From Megaustenia siamemsis (lineage: Eukaryota > Mollusca > Gastropoda > Stylommatophora > Ariophantidae), in NCBI GenBank assembly GCA_032433765.1, contig JAVIAB010000059.1, forward strand, positions 56,964,603 through 57,028,602: a DNA stretch of 64,000 nucleotides, written 5' to 3'. The notes under the pieces are model-generated. The model was not told the origin of the DNA. It ran no database searches and worked only from the letters and a program-made list of their open reading frames with translations. Shown one piece after another: positions 11,501 through 22,690 of this stretch. The stretch's first letter is position 1; each line of letters begins with the position of its first letter. Both the position numbers and the translations under genes were made by a program.

Positions 11501-11639
11501 ATAACTACAGTATCAGAATTAAAAATAGCACCAAAATATCAATATTAAAGATGGCTTTAGAATATCAATATTTAAAGTGACAATAAATATCAACAAAAAA
11601 TTGAGTGATGAATTGTAGTAGATTTAGGGAATCATTAAC

Positions 11640-12250
11640 CAAAAAGTAAAGAGTGATTAGGATCGAACCCGACCTTTTGTCCTCTTTAGTCCAGTTCGCT
11701 AACCACTGAGCTATTGCAGCTCCCCATCATTATCCATAGTAAAAACAAAGTAATGAGCGACTAGGATTGAACCCAACCTTGTCCTTTGTAGTCCAGTTCG
11801 CTAACCACTGAGCTATTGCATCTCCCCATCATTATCCATAGTAAAAACAAAGTAATGAGCGACTAGGATTGAACCCAACCTTGTCCTTTGTAGTCCAGTT
11901 CGCTAACCACTGAGTTATTGCAGCTCCCCATCATTATCCATAGTAAAAACAAAGTAATGAGCGACTAGGATTGAACCCAACCTTGTCCTTTGTAGTCCAG
12001 TTCGCTAACCACTGAGTTATTGCAGCTCCCCATCATTATCCATAGTAAAAACAAAGTAATGAGCGACTAGGATTGAACCCAACCTTGTCCTTTGTAGTCC
12101 AGTTCGCTAACCACTGAGCTATTGCATCTCCCCATCATTATCCATAGTAAAAACAAAGTAATGAGCGACTAGGATTGAACCCAACCTTGTCCTTTGTAGT
12201 CCAGTTCACTAACCACTGAGCTATTGCATCTCCCCACCATTATCAGTAAT
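11640..12250. repeat. Tandem array of a 102-bp tRNA-like SINE-head unit
   Basis: Six units with an exact 102-bp period (TATCC marker at 11731, 11833, 11935, 12037, 12139; end at 12241). Read on the minus strand each unit contains GCAATAGCTCAGTGGTTAGC (A-box region) and GGTTGGGTTCAATCC (B-box/T-arm), the tRNA-derived head of SINE3, joined by a spacer CATAGTAAAAACAAAGTAAT. Units are nearly identical apart from a few alternating variants (GCAGCTCC or GCATCTCC, GAGCTATT or GAGTTATT), so expansion is recent. The stems do not pair well enough for a working tRNA. Confidence 0.9.
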
Positions 12251-12352
12251 TGCTGCAAAGTATCAGGGATTAGAGCTAAAACATCACAGTGAAAACAAGC
12301 AGATAAGTTCAAACAAATAAACCACTTTCCTTTTGTTATGTTCTACCCACAG

Positions 12353-12633
12353 ACAGTAACGGCCAAGCTCATGACAGCATAGGAGTGATGCAGATAGACT
12401 GTGAAATTCTTAACACCAACCTCATCCACTTGTATCGCTCGGCATTCTCAGAAGAAACACTCAACAATTCCACATCCTTTGAGGGCAATGAAAACAACCA
12501 CAACAGAAACAATCAGACTGGTGAGAATAATGACAACTTGCCAACAAAGAAACACAAGAACAACAGCACTGCTAAACAATCAGATGACAACATCAAGTAC
12601 TGGAAGAAGCTCAGGGAAACTACACCTGGTTAA
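12353..12633 (+). CDS. Terminal coding exon of an unrecognised host gene
   Basis: Follows a CTACCCACAG acceptor. With the phase-1 donor at 7588 it reads DSNGQAHDSIGVMQIDCEIL, then NTNLIHLYRSAFSEETLNNS, then an Asn-rich low-complexity stretch (NENNHNRNNQTGENN), a basic patch (TKKHKNNSTAKQ) and KYWKKLRETTPG before TAA at 12631-12633. The IDCEILNTNLIHLYRSAF block looks like ordinary folded protein, while the rest is a disordered tail. I do not recognise the family. No clear polyadenylation signal is seen before the following minisatellite. Confidence 0.55.
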
Positions 12634-12699
12634 ACTGTAGCTGCCTTAGGAAGTGTCTAGTAGGTTATAGTTCAGGTGTTTCTATCATTTAGCAATAGA

Positions 12700-13450
12700 T
12701 ATGTTTTTGTGGCCAAATTAAAGGGAATAGGATATCTTTGAAAGTTTGGTGAAAGGGACTACAGTACCTTTGGTGACTTTGTGAAAGGGAACAGGGTACC
12801 ATTGGTAGGTTGATGAAAGGAAAATGGGATACCATTGTTAATTTTGTGGAAGGGAATATGATAATTGTTGTAATTTGGTGAAAGGGAGCAGGATTTATAT
12901 TTTTTTGGTAGTTTGGTGAAAGGGAACAAGATACCTTTGGTAGTTTGGTGAAAGGGAACAAGATACCTTTGGTAGTTTGGTGAAAGGGAATAGGATACCT
13001 TTGGTAGTTTGGTGAAAGGGACTAAGATACCTTTGGTAGTTTGGTGAAAGGGAATAGGATACCTTTGGTAGTTTGGAGAAAGGGAAGGGAATAAGATACC
13101 TTTGGTAGTTTGGTGAAAGGGAATAGGATACCTTTGGTAGTTTGGTGAAAGGGAATAGGATACCTTTGGTAGTTTGGTGAAAGGGAATAGGATACCTTTG
13201 GTAGTTTGGTGAAAGGGAATAGGATACCTTTGGTAGTTTGGTGAAAGGGAAAAGGATAGGATACTTTTGGTAGTTTGGTGAAAGGGAATAGGATACCTTT
13301 GGTAGTTTGGTGAAAGGGAACAAGATACCTTTGGTAGTTTGGTGAAAGGGAAAAGGATAGGATACTTTTGGTAGTTTGGTGAAAAAGAATAAGGTGTGAT
13401 GAAAGGACACAGGATACTTTCGGTAATTTTGTGAAAGAGAATATGATATA
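12700..13450. repeat. 32-bp minisatellite, just 3' of a gene
   Basis: About 20 units of GGTAGTTTGGTGAAAGGGAA plus TAGGATACCTTT, period mostly 32 bp, most regular at 12905-13330 and decaying at both ends. Some units carry a GAAAAGGATAG extension. The long minus-strand ORF through it is a by-product. If the gene ending at 12633 has a long 3' UTR, this array could be transcribed. Confidence 0.9.
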
Positions 13451-16075
13451 GGTAGTTTTATGAGAGGAGTAAGATACTTTTCACAGTTGGTGAAAGGGAT
13501 GACTTTCACCTTTTAATGAAATAGAATGTGGTGATTTGATGAAGTTCATAAATGACTTTGTTGTCTGATGGAAAATCTCTGACCTAAGCATTTGAAGACA
13601 GGGAATTTAGTTGTTTAGATTGTAGATGTACAAAGGAAGATACAAATAGCTTGACCTTTTTGGAGCTCAGAATTTGACAAGCTCCTAGAATGTTGGCTAG
13701 GTGTATCTGTGGGAAATGATTTGATTCCTAGCCAATGTGTTATTGTTTTCTCCAACAAATTTCTTGTTGGGTGATTGTTTTTCCAAGTGCTAATTAAATA
13801 TCTGTGTTTTTTTATATTTATGTTCATCTAGGTTCTTAGTTTTTCAATATATTTTTATTTATCTTCCTCAAGTTTGTATTTGACCATTATTATACAGGGA
13901 AACAAATATTTATTATTGTATTATGAAGACATCAACAAAAATAATAGAGAGGGAGACAAAATAGTGGAGTGGGCGTTGCAGAATCAAACATGATTAGTTC
14001 ATGCAGTGAAAGACAAAACTAGGATGTTTTAATTTTGCTAACAAGATTAGAAAAAGAACTAACGTTTCAACTAAAAGGGCTTCATCTGGGATAAAAACAA
14101 GTAAAACAGAATACAAACCATTTAAAAAAATCAGAAAAAAATCTCAACAGTGATCAGAATAAGCTAACCACACATTGCTATATAGCAGTGACATCTCTAT
14201 GAACTAAACCATCTAAGCTTCTGAATAAAAGTTGTATCATTGGTCTAGTCTGTTTCATTTGTTCGCTTTGGTGCATCCATGGTGATGGGAGCATAAAAAT
14301 ACTTGCTACTGAACAAGATAAAAACTCAATTACTTTCTCTCACTCGCCTCATAATTTTGCTTTTTTTTTTATAATTTTTGTGGTATGAAATTTATTTATA
14401 TATGTAATGTCCTCTCATTACTTGGCCTATTTTCTGTATTTGCTCAATGACATTCATGGAGAGTGGGTGGTTCTCTAGACTTAGTTGAATGTGGGTTCAC
14501 ATCACAGAATCACATCTATATGTTTTATCAGGGTAGAAATAAAGACTCTGACCTGAGCAACTCATGGTCACTGCATTGGCATGCTGTCTTTGTCTCCACC
14601 CCTAAAGATAAACCCCAAAAGTGGGAAAAAGCCTTAAAAATAATTCTTTCTTTTTTAAGTATTTTTTTTTTTTACATCAATACTCAATAATGACTAAACT
14701 GGGGCGAGTGAATTGCATTGGTCATTTGACAGTGATGTTAAGAATTTTGTTTCCAATTGACATTGTTTGCAATCTCTGTGAACATAGAGTTGCCTGATGT
14801 TGTGCTGACCATTCTTAATGTGCTGAAAGTGATGAGAAAATGATATTACTATGTGAAGGGTGCCCTTTTCTTGTTTTTTGTGTTTTTTCTCATTTGTTTT
14901 GCAAATAGAAACATCAACAACTGGTATAATCATGCTCTTTCTGTTCATGTGTCTTCATGTGTGTGCATGTGTTTTCATGTGTTTTCATGTGAGTTACATC
15001 AGTTTAACAGTCTAAGTGCAAGCAAATATTTTTATCTACTTTTTACAATCATTTTGCTAATTGTGGTGATTTGATGTGTGTGTGTGTGTGTGTGTGCATG
15101 CTTGTTATTTGCACATGAAAGAAAAAAATAGTTCTCTCACATAACCCAAACTTGCAGTGTCTGTTTTCCATTTACATCAGTCATCTAGAATCTAACTTGT
15201 CATTAGTTCCAGAAATATTTGTTCTACCTTTTACGTATCATATAGACAGAATCTTTTGTTGAGATGTACACATTTCATCTCAAAATAGACCTGTACATCA
15301 GACCAAATAAAGTCGTACAAATGGAAAAAAACCTTACATGTCAATTTCCTTATGTCTTCTTCTTGTTGAGTCACAATTCATTCAACCTCATAATATGTTT
15401 TCTAGCTTATATTAGACTACATTTGCCATAATAAGAAATTGTAGTGATAACTACACTTTTATTGGTTAGCCTTGTTGGCCATCCTCAGTATTTATAGTCC
15501 ATTTCAAACACAGGTTTGGTGCAATTTGACTAGAACACATATAAGCAGAGCTATTTTTTGCAATTCTGTATAAATTTTATTTCTTAAAATTTTATGTGTA
15601 AATTATTATTATTATTTTTTTAAAGATGCAGAAAGTTGCACAAATGGTCTTTTCCTTTACAAATTGCCTTGCTAGACTTACAAGTCAGTTTTTAAGAAAA
15701 ACCAAATTGTGGGCAACCCTTACAGGGTTGAAGGTGTGGATAAGTGACTGGGCCACTGGAAAAATCAACTGCTGAATATATTACAGAAATGCCATTTATA
15801 AAAGAAATAGACAAATTCATTTGGTCATTGATTGTGGATCAGTTTTCTTTGACATTAAAGCTGACATTTGAAAGGAAAAGGAATCTAACACAGGTAGTTT
15901 TTGTTGGGAAAAGACTGTGGTGTATGAGAGAATCTGCACAAATATTATCAAGTTAATCAGTACAATGAGCAGAACAGCACAAAAATGCACTGTGTATATT
16001 TCTATACACATGGGATGGTAAATGTAAGTCACAGCAGATTGTTTACTAATTTGTCAAATATATTTCAATTTTTAT

Positions 16076-16109
<34 letters not shown>

Positions 16110-16261
16110 ATTGATTAACCAGGAAGAGATTTCAGAGTCAAAATTTTTCATGGTTTTTAAAAATCAATCTACATATTTATATTTATCAAACACATAATAT
16201 ATTATATATGAATTTCTCTCTCTATATATATATATATATATGAACATTTTTTATTTTATTA
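13451..16261. other. Intergenic stretch without a recognised gene
   Basis: No supported gene. Seen here are a segment at about 14055-14100 (AACGTTTCAACTAAAAGGGC followed by TTCATCTGG) resembling the Penelope-like end motif at 45.5 kb, a TG dinucleotide run at 15074-15096, a T28-type homopolymer at 16078-16107 and a short TA run at 16221-16241. Short ORFs here have no family-like features. Confidence 0.6.
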
Positions 16262-16278
16262 TTATTATTATTAGATTT

Positions 16279-17275
16279 AACTGGGGTTAAACAAGGATGT
16301 ATTTTATCGCCCTTGTTATTTGGAATTGTTATGGACTTCATAATGAAGAAATGCTGCACTGGTAATAAAGGCATCGAATGGATACAAGGAGACCATTTGG
16401 AGGACCTCGACTTTGTTGATGACATAGTTCTCATCAGCAGTCAGATAAAAACGATGCAGGAAAACACAAATGAACTATCATCAATAGCCAGCAAAATTGG
16501 GCTTGAGATCAATTATGAAAAGACTAAAGTCATGACTAGTTTAATTCCAACAGGTGACAAAATATACATGGAAAACAAACCAGTAGAAGAGATCGATCAC
16601 TTTATCTATCTTGGAAGTCACATTGATCGAGAAGGGGATACGAGCAAAGAAATTAAAATCAGAATAGCTAAAGCAGCAATGTCTTTCAGAAGCCTTGAAA
16701 AGTTGTGGAAATCAAAACTTATCAGCACAAACACAAAACTTAGGCTATTCAAATCAAATGTACTATCAACCCTTACGTATGCGTGTGAAAGCTGGAAAAC
16801 AACAAGAGATATAGAAACAAAGTTGAACGCATTCGAAAATAAATGTCTAAGGAAAATACTTGGTATAGCATGGAACGAATTCAAAACAAATGAGGAAATT
16901 AGAGAAATCGCCAATCAACCACTAATATCTTCAGTAATAAAGAAAAGACGATGGTCATACGTTGGACATGTGATGAGAAGAGATAATAACCGAATAGCAA
17001 AGCAAGCCCTCATATGGGAAACAACAGGTAAAAGAAAAAGAGGAAGACCCAGGGAGACACTGAGAAGAACATTGATGAGAGAGGCAAGAGCAGCAGGAGT
17101 CAGCTCCCTCAATGAGATAGAACTGCTTGCACAGAACAGAGACAGATGGCGAGATTTGATAAAATATCTTTAAAAGAAAACTGCTAGAACAAAAAATCCA
17201 TATAGGAGAAGGTGTATCTTGGTCTACGCCCTATGGGCCGGTTACGGCTCGAAAGGTCAATAGATAGATAGATAG
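16279..17275 (+). mobile_element. LINE F, 5'-truncated with intact RT C-terminal half
   Basis: A 997-bp insertion flanked by exact 12-bp duplications ATTATTAGATTT (16267-16278 and 17276-17287). The coding frame is open from 16280 to the stop at 17171-17173. It reads TGVKQGCILSPLLFGIVMDF, DLDFVDDIVLISS (catalytic pair, with F-V-D-D instead of F-A-D-D), YLGSHIDREG, LTYACESWKT, RRWSYVGHVMRRD and GKRKRGRPRETLRR. The 3' UTR ends CGGCTCGAAAGGTCAATAG followed by a GATA repeat. Those last ~46 bp match the end of SINE1. The open frame and clean TSD suggest a young insertion. Confidence 0.93.
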
Positions 17276-17287
17276 ATTATTAGATTT

Positions 17288-18904
17288 CACCAATACCAAA
17301 ATGATACAAGGCATGTTAAAAAAATATGGCTTGATGATTTACTCTAATTAAATTGAGAGTGTCGCACAATGCTGCTAAATGTATGCAACCGAAATTGGCA
17401 TGACACGTGGTGAGTTGAAACATACGGAAAGAGATAATGGTATACTTGAAACAAGTAATTATTTTCATTCAAAATAATAAATAGCATATATTGTAATAAA
17501 AATACTTGAGGGGTGAAACAATGATCCCGAGTTGGTGGAAGTTGTCTCTTCTTTTGGTGATATTTTGCAAGTTTTGATGATTAGGATTACCTATGAGAAC
17601 TCTTATCATATAATTGGTGCTAAATTGTTGCATGATATATCAAAAGAGACACAAAAAGCCAGCTGTATGTTCTCGTACCACTGGATGAAATGCATAAATA
17701 ATTTGCTGCTTTTTCCTCTTTATTGGGCTTTTTTCTGTTTTTACAGAGTTGGAAGTAGTACCTGCTTTTCCTAGACACTTGTGGAGTTTGTGTTGTTGCC
17801 CATATTGCACTAACATTCACTTGGTTCATCTTTTAAAAGTTTTGAAGTATGGATAAAAGTCCTTACAATCAAAACAGAGACTGAAGAGTCTTTGAATTAC
17901 CAAAATATATATGTAAACGGTAATGGTAGTCCAATAGTAAATGTTGCATTGTATTAATTTGTAAAAGCATAATTATATTATGTATGCTTGTCGCTTTCTT
18001 ATATGTTGTGTCCATATATTGTAATATGTTGTGCTTATGTGCGATGAGAATTTTCATTAATGGCCATTCATTGTGAGCAATGATGGTAATAACTTTGGAT
18101 TATTTGACTGGAGTTGAGTTTGTGTTGACCTTGGATTTATTTGAGAAATAGTTGTGCTGCTGAAAACTGTATACAGAACAGTGCAGCCTGATTCTTACTT
18201 TGAGCCCATGAGAAGATCAACAGTTGTCAATTGCTAATTCTCACCAAAAACATTGAGGTGTTCTTATAGCTCCCAGTGGGACCAAACCTGTGAGTATGGC
18301 CACCTGGGTACTAAAGGTGGGATATTTTGACAATATTCTTCATCGTTCCTAGGCCAGAGACTGACAAGTGATCAATAATCCCTGAAGGGAATCAACAAAG
18401 TTTCTCCACTTTATGTGGTCGGTGGCCATCTTTCAAAGGGTGCCCCATGTCTAGCCTACACCATTTATCTCTGTTTCCACTGTCATCTACCAAGTTGTCC
18501 TTGACCTCCCTATCTTTCACCTTCCTCCAAGTTAAATATTATTCCTCCAATGTAGCATTCTTTGTTTGTTTTTTTAATCCCCTTTTAGTACATAAACTAT
18601 CCAGCTGTGACATCTGCTTGTTGCATCATATGCATCTCTTCTTCATTGCATTGGGTGTCTCACTTGTTACCAAATTCAACATTTCTTTAAAAGGTATTAC
18701 CACTAAACACTCGCCCCTCCAGATTATAAAAACTCATTCCAGCTATCCTGTTTGAGCTCACATGTAGTGTACACTGACAGTCATGAACAACAACCAAATT
18801 GTGTAGGCACCTTCAGCAAAATGACTGAGATCAGCAGAGAGAAACATCAGACAGGCTGTGCTACTCAGTGTTGCAACAATTAAGCTTCACATACAGACAC
18901 ATTT
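17288..18904. other. Intergenic stretch without a recognised gene
   Basis: No gene, RNA or complete mobile element recognised. A weak, possibly repeat-derived segment lies near 18265-18340 (AGCTCCCAGTGGGACCAAAC). Short ORFs here lack splice context or motifs. Confidence 0.5.
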
Positions 18905-19165
18905 ATTTGGAGGGCCTCTGTAACCTAGTTGGGAAAACCACCCGACTGGGCTACCGACTTCCAGACAACCTGTGTTCGATTCCCACTGGAAGTAGTGTGA
19001 GTTGTACTCGTGGTTGGAAAAAAAATACCCCCGCATTCGACCCAGCTGCTGGAAGAAATGGGTAACCAGGGTAGTACTCTCGGAAGGTGAGGAATTCTGC
19101 CTCGCATCGTGAGTTTCAATGCTTGAAGCGACACTATCCAGAGGTCTCCGAACACTCCTGGATAG
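18905..19165 (+). mobile_element. SINE4, tRNA-derived
   Basis: The head CTGTAACCTAGTTGGGAAAA (A-box-like) and CCTGTGTTCGATTCCCACTG (near-perfect B box GTTCGATTCC) are spaced as in a tRNA gene. A body follows with CCCGCATTCGACCCAGCTGC and AACACTCCTGGATAG. This is the only clear copy in the window. Its open frames are incidental. Confidence 0.7.
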
Positions 19166-19265
19166 AAGCAAATGGAACAAGCAAATATGGGTGAAAACTC
19201 AAATGCTAAGACACTGATTCAAGTCTCATACTTTACCTTTACATTTTCATTTCTGATTCAATGAA

Positions 19266-20017
19266 TTCCTAAAGATCTACAACAATTACTTAATGAAATA
19301 AACATGACAAGCAAAAAATATGGACTAGATATGAATATCAAAAAGACTAAAACTGTGATCATAAACAAAGAAGATACTCAAAACCCACAAGTGGATATCA
19401 AAATAGAAGGAATAGACCTGGAGACAGTTCAGAACTACAACTACCTTGGACATATTATAACCAGTGATGGAAAATGTACAAGTGAAATAAACAAAAGAAT
19501 AGGAATGGCAAAAAGTAATTTTAATGTCATGAAGAACATACTAACATCAAAACAAATAACACCAGGACTAAAACTAAGAATAGCAAAATGTTACATCTTC
19601 TCAATATTCCTATTTGGTGCAGAAACATGGACAATAGACAAGAAAACAGAACAGAGAATTGAAGCCTTTGAAATGTGAATATATAGAAGAATAGGTAGAA
19701 TTGGATGGAAGGAAAAGAAAACAAACGATGAAGTCTTAAAACAACTAAAAATGAAAAGAGAACTACTAAGCACAATTCAAACATGACAAATGCGATTTTT
19801 GGGCCATATTAAAAAACACAACAGCCTACTAAAAGTAATCCTGGAGGGGAAAATACAAGGTAAAAGAGGCAGGGGCAGACCAAGACTAACATGGACGAGT
19901 AACATCATAAGATGGACAAATCAGCCTATGACAACCTGCACCATCAAAGCAAGAGAGAGCAGAATGGCACTCCATGGTAGCCACCTTCGTTGCGGAGAAG
20001 GCACTCGATGATGATGA
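19266..20017 (+). mobile_element. LINE C, 5'-truncated
   Basis: Insertion with exact 12-bp duplications TGATTCAATGAA (19254-19265 and 20018-20029). Coding starts after the RT catalytic motif: INKEDTQNPQVDIKIEGIDL, NYNYLGHIITSDGKC, LFGAETWTIDKK. A TGA at about 19676-19678 replaces a Trp codon seen in the copy at 57.1 kb (FEMWIYRR), and a second TGA follows near 19785. The C-terminal GKRGRGRPRLTW motif is kept. The tail is GATGATGATGATGA. Confidence 0.92.
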
Positions 20018-20029
20018 TGATTCAATGAA

Positions 20030-21580
20030 CGCACACCTGCTTATATTTATTGCAATATTTTCATTGGTGTTAGAATTTTTGAGGAAATGACAGGTTTAAT
20101 AGTGAGTGAGACATCTTGTACGTTTTGAATATTGACAATATATTTCATGATAATGTCTTGCTTGTTTGCTTGACCCTTGACTTTCATTTTAATGCATGCA
20201 ATTATCAGTTCTTGAATACATAAATAATGAATATACTGTGAAATATTTATTTTATTTTTCAGTTAATTTTATTGCTTGAATTTATTATCATATACTTTTG
20301 TGATAGTGACATTTGATATATTGTATAATGTGATGATTTTACTGTAGTCAATTAGAACCAATTGTAATTAAATATACATTTTGTTGCAGATATTTGAGTG
20401 CAATTGACCGTGGTGTGGTATGAGAAAGGAAAAAAAAATGAAGACATCTTTATATGATGTGAGCTAGAGATTTTTTTATTTTCATCAAATCATATTTTAA
20501 TTTGTGTGTTTTGTGGGAAAGTGGATGGTCTAGAAGTAAAATGTTGGTCTTTAAACTAGAATGTTCCAGGTTCTAATACTGGCTCAGGTAGTGGGAATTT
20601 TTCACTTTAAATCTGTGGTTTCTTCATGGCCTTACCCCCCATGGTCCCTAGGTAATAAGATCTAATGTCTCTCTCATATAATGATGAAAAACTGGACCTG
20701 TGTGCACTCTGCCCACATTAAAGAAATCTTTGGCAGTTAAACATTGAAAAAAGTAGACCAAAATAGCCACAGTCCTGACAAAATTGTTAATGAATTTGAA
20801 ATTTTCCTATGCATAAGGTTTTGAACTGAAAGAAACAAATAATGCAGCTTGCTGTGAACTAACAATACAACACATCCATGTTAATTTAACTTGTGTTGTT
20901 ACAATACAACACATCCATGTTAATTTAACTTGTGAAGATGTATGTCGCAAAAAAAACAAATACTTCATAAATTAGGTTATACTTCTTGATTTTACCATTT
21001 GAATTGGATATTTCAAATTAGGATGGAATAATGATTGACTGGATTCTAGAATACAAAATATAAAAGCTGTTCATAATTTGTAAATTTCAAGAAAAGGAAG
21101 TAACTTCTTTTTGTAATTGCTTTCTGTGTAGCTCCAAATAGTGGAATCACCATAAGTGCATTTTTGACAGACTCAGCCGTAGGAACACTTCAAATTCTAA
21201 TAGACTGTGAAGAGTTTGCAGGTTCATGTGTTATAATGACCAACTTATAAATGACTACAACTGCCTAAAACTATTTGTTTACAATTTCATTATTTAGAAA
21301 TTACCAAGACAATTTATCAAGAACCTAAAGTTTCAGATGCATAGATTAAGTTTTCAGTCACAAACTCAATTGTCAGAATCCACCTTATGTTCCATCTCTA
21401 TTTGGCTGAAGATCCTGTCATGTAGATTTTTTTTTTTTTTTGTCTTAATGGTAAACTCTTGACAGGCAATTTTCCAATACCCATGTGATAATGTTTTCAT
21501 TATACATAAGTCATTTTGCTTTAAAGGTAATTGTCTTTTATTTTTGTCTGCTTTTGGTGAGATTAAATTTGAAAGTAAAA
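20030..21580. other. Intergenic stretch with one SINE5 copy
   Basis: No gene recognised. Contains SINE5 (20515-20790) and a 39-bp direct duplication (ACAATACAACACATCCATGT units) at about 20866-20937. Confidence 0.6.
20515..20790 (+). mobile_element. SINE5, tRNA-derived
   Basis: The head has GTGGATGGTCTAGAAGTAAA (A-box-like) and TTCCAGGTTCTAATACTGG (B-box-like), then a body with CCCATGGTCCCTAGGTAATA, GATCTAATGTCTCTC, CTGCCCACATTAAAGAAATC and AGTAGACCAAAATAGCCAC. The same order is seen at 53085-53325 (+) and, inverted, at 58200-58500. Confidence 0.6.
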
Positions 21581-22020
21581 CTCTTGACAGACGGTTATAT
21601 ATCCAAGTGTCCATCTGATAATTTTTCCTTTTTTTTTTAATTAAAAAATACCTTTGTTACCCCCAAGGCAAAACTCTTGACAGACGGTTATATATCCAAG
21701 TGTCCATCTGATAATGTTCCTTTTTTTTTATTAAAAAATACCTTTGTTACCCCCAAGGCAAAACTCTTGACAGACGGTTATATATCCAAGTGTCCATCTG
21801 AAAATGTTCCTTTTTTTAATTAAAAAATACCTTTGTTACCCCCAAGGCAAAACTCTTGACAGACGGTTATATATCCTAGTGTCCATTTGATAATGTGTTC
21901 CTTTTTTTTTATTAAAAAATACCTTTGTTACCCCCAAGGCAAAACTCTTGACAGATCGTTATATATCCTAGTGTCCATCTGATAATGTTTCCTTTTTACA
22001 CATAACAATACTTTTGTAAC
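21581..22020. repeat. Satellite, ~90-bp unit, subfamily A
   Basis: Units start at GACAGACGG at 21586, 21679, 21769 and 21858, with a variant GACAGATCG at 21950 (spacings 93, 90, 89, 92). Each unit has TTATATATCC, GTGTCCATCTGATAATG, a T run, TTAAAAAATACCTTTGTTAC and CCCCAAGGCAAAACTCTT. Length variation comes from the T/A runs. Confidence 0.9.
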
Positions 22021-22555
22021 TAAGGTAAAACTCTGACAGACAGTTATATATCCTAGTGTCCATCTGATAATGTTTCCTTTTTACACATAACAATACTTTT
22101 GTAACTAAGGTAAAACTCTGACAGACAGTTATATATCCTAGTATCCATCTGATAATGTTTCCTTTTTACACATAACAATACTTTTGTAACTAAGGTAAAA
22201 CTCTGACAGACAGTTATATATCCTAGTGTCCATCTGATAATATTTCTTTTTTACACATAACAATACTTTTGTAACTAAGGTAAAACTTTGACAGACAGTT
22301 ATATATCCTAGTGTCCATCTGATAATATTTCTTTTTTACACATAACAATACTTTTGTAACTAAGGTAAAACTCTGACAGACAGTTATATATCCTAGTGTC
22401 CATCTGATAATATTTCTTTTTTACACATAACAATACTTTTGTAACTAAGGTAAAACTCTGACAGACAGTTATATATCCTAGTGTCAATCTGATAATATTT
22501 ATTTTTTACACATAACAATACTTTTGTAACTAAGGTAAAACTCTGACAGACAGGT
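22021..22555. repeat. Satellite, exact 85-bp unit, subfamily B
   Basis: Continues directly from subfamily A. Units start at TAAGGTAAAAC at 22021, 22106, 22191 and 22276 and then regularly (period 85) to about 22540. They share GACAGACAGTTATATATCCT and GTGTCCATCTGATAAT with subfamily A but replace the spacer with TTACACATAACAATACTTTT. The two subfamilies side by side show stepwise homogenisation. Confidence 0.9.
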
Positions 22556-22603
22556 CATCTGATGTTTCCTATTTACACATAGCAGTATCTCAACACTGAA
22601 CTG

Positions 22604-22690
22604 GAGTCTGGACTTGCTGAGGAGGGGATCTGAGCACCTATGGACATATTCAGAGTGCAATGATGATGACCCGCAAATAACTCAATATAG
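22604..22690 (+). mobile_element. LINE H 3'-end fragment
   Basis: About 87 bp matching the last part of LINE H at 36991 and 42660: GGACTTGCTGAGGAGGGGAT, GAGCACCTATGGACATATTC, ATGATGATGACCCGCAAATA and the AACTCAATA tail. It sits in the edge of the satellite. Confidence 0.75.

Larger units (their letters stand above)
9357..11592. repeat. Degenerate ~25-bp AT-rich repeats, interrupted by insertions
   Basis: Blocks built on AAAATGACATTAAAATATCA-like units occur at about 9385-9456, 10645-10745, 11115-11175 and 11510-11590. A LINE A copy (9457-10637), a SINE5-like body (about 10770-10985) and a SINE3 copy (11207-11500) lie between them. The simplest reading is one old tandem array split by later insertions. 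No coding content outside the insertions. Confidence 0.6.

Noticed and set aside
11640..12250. Cluster of tRNA genes
   Set aside because: A- and B-box-like parts are present, but acceptor and anticodon stems do not pair and the same sequence is the head of SINE3.
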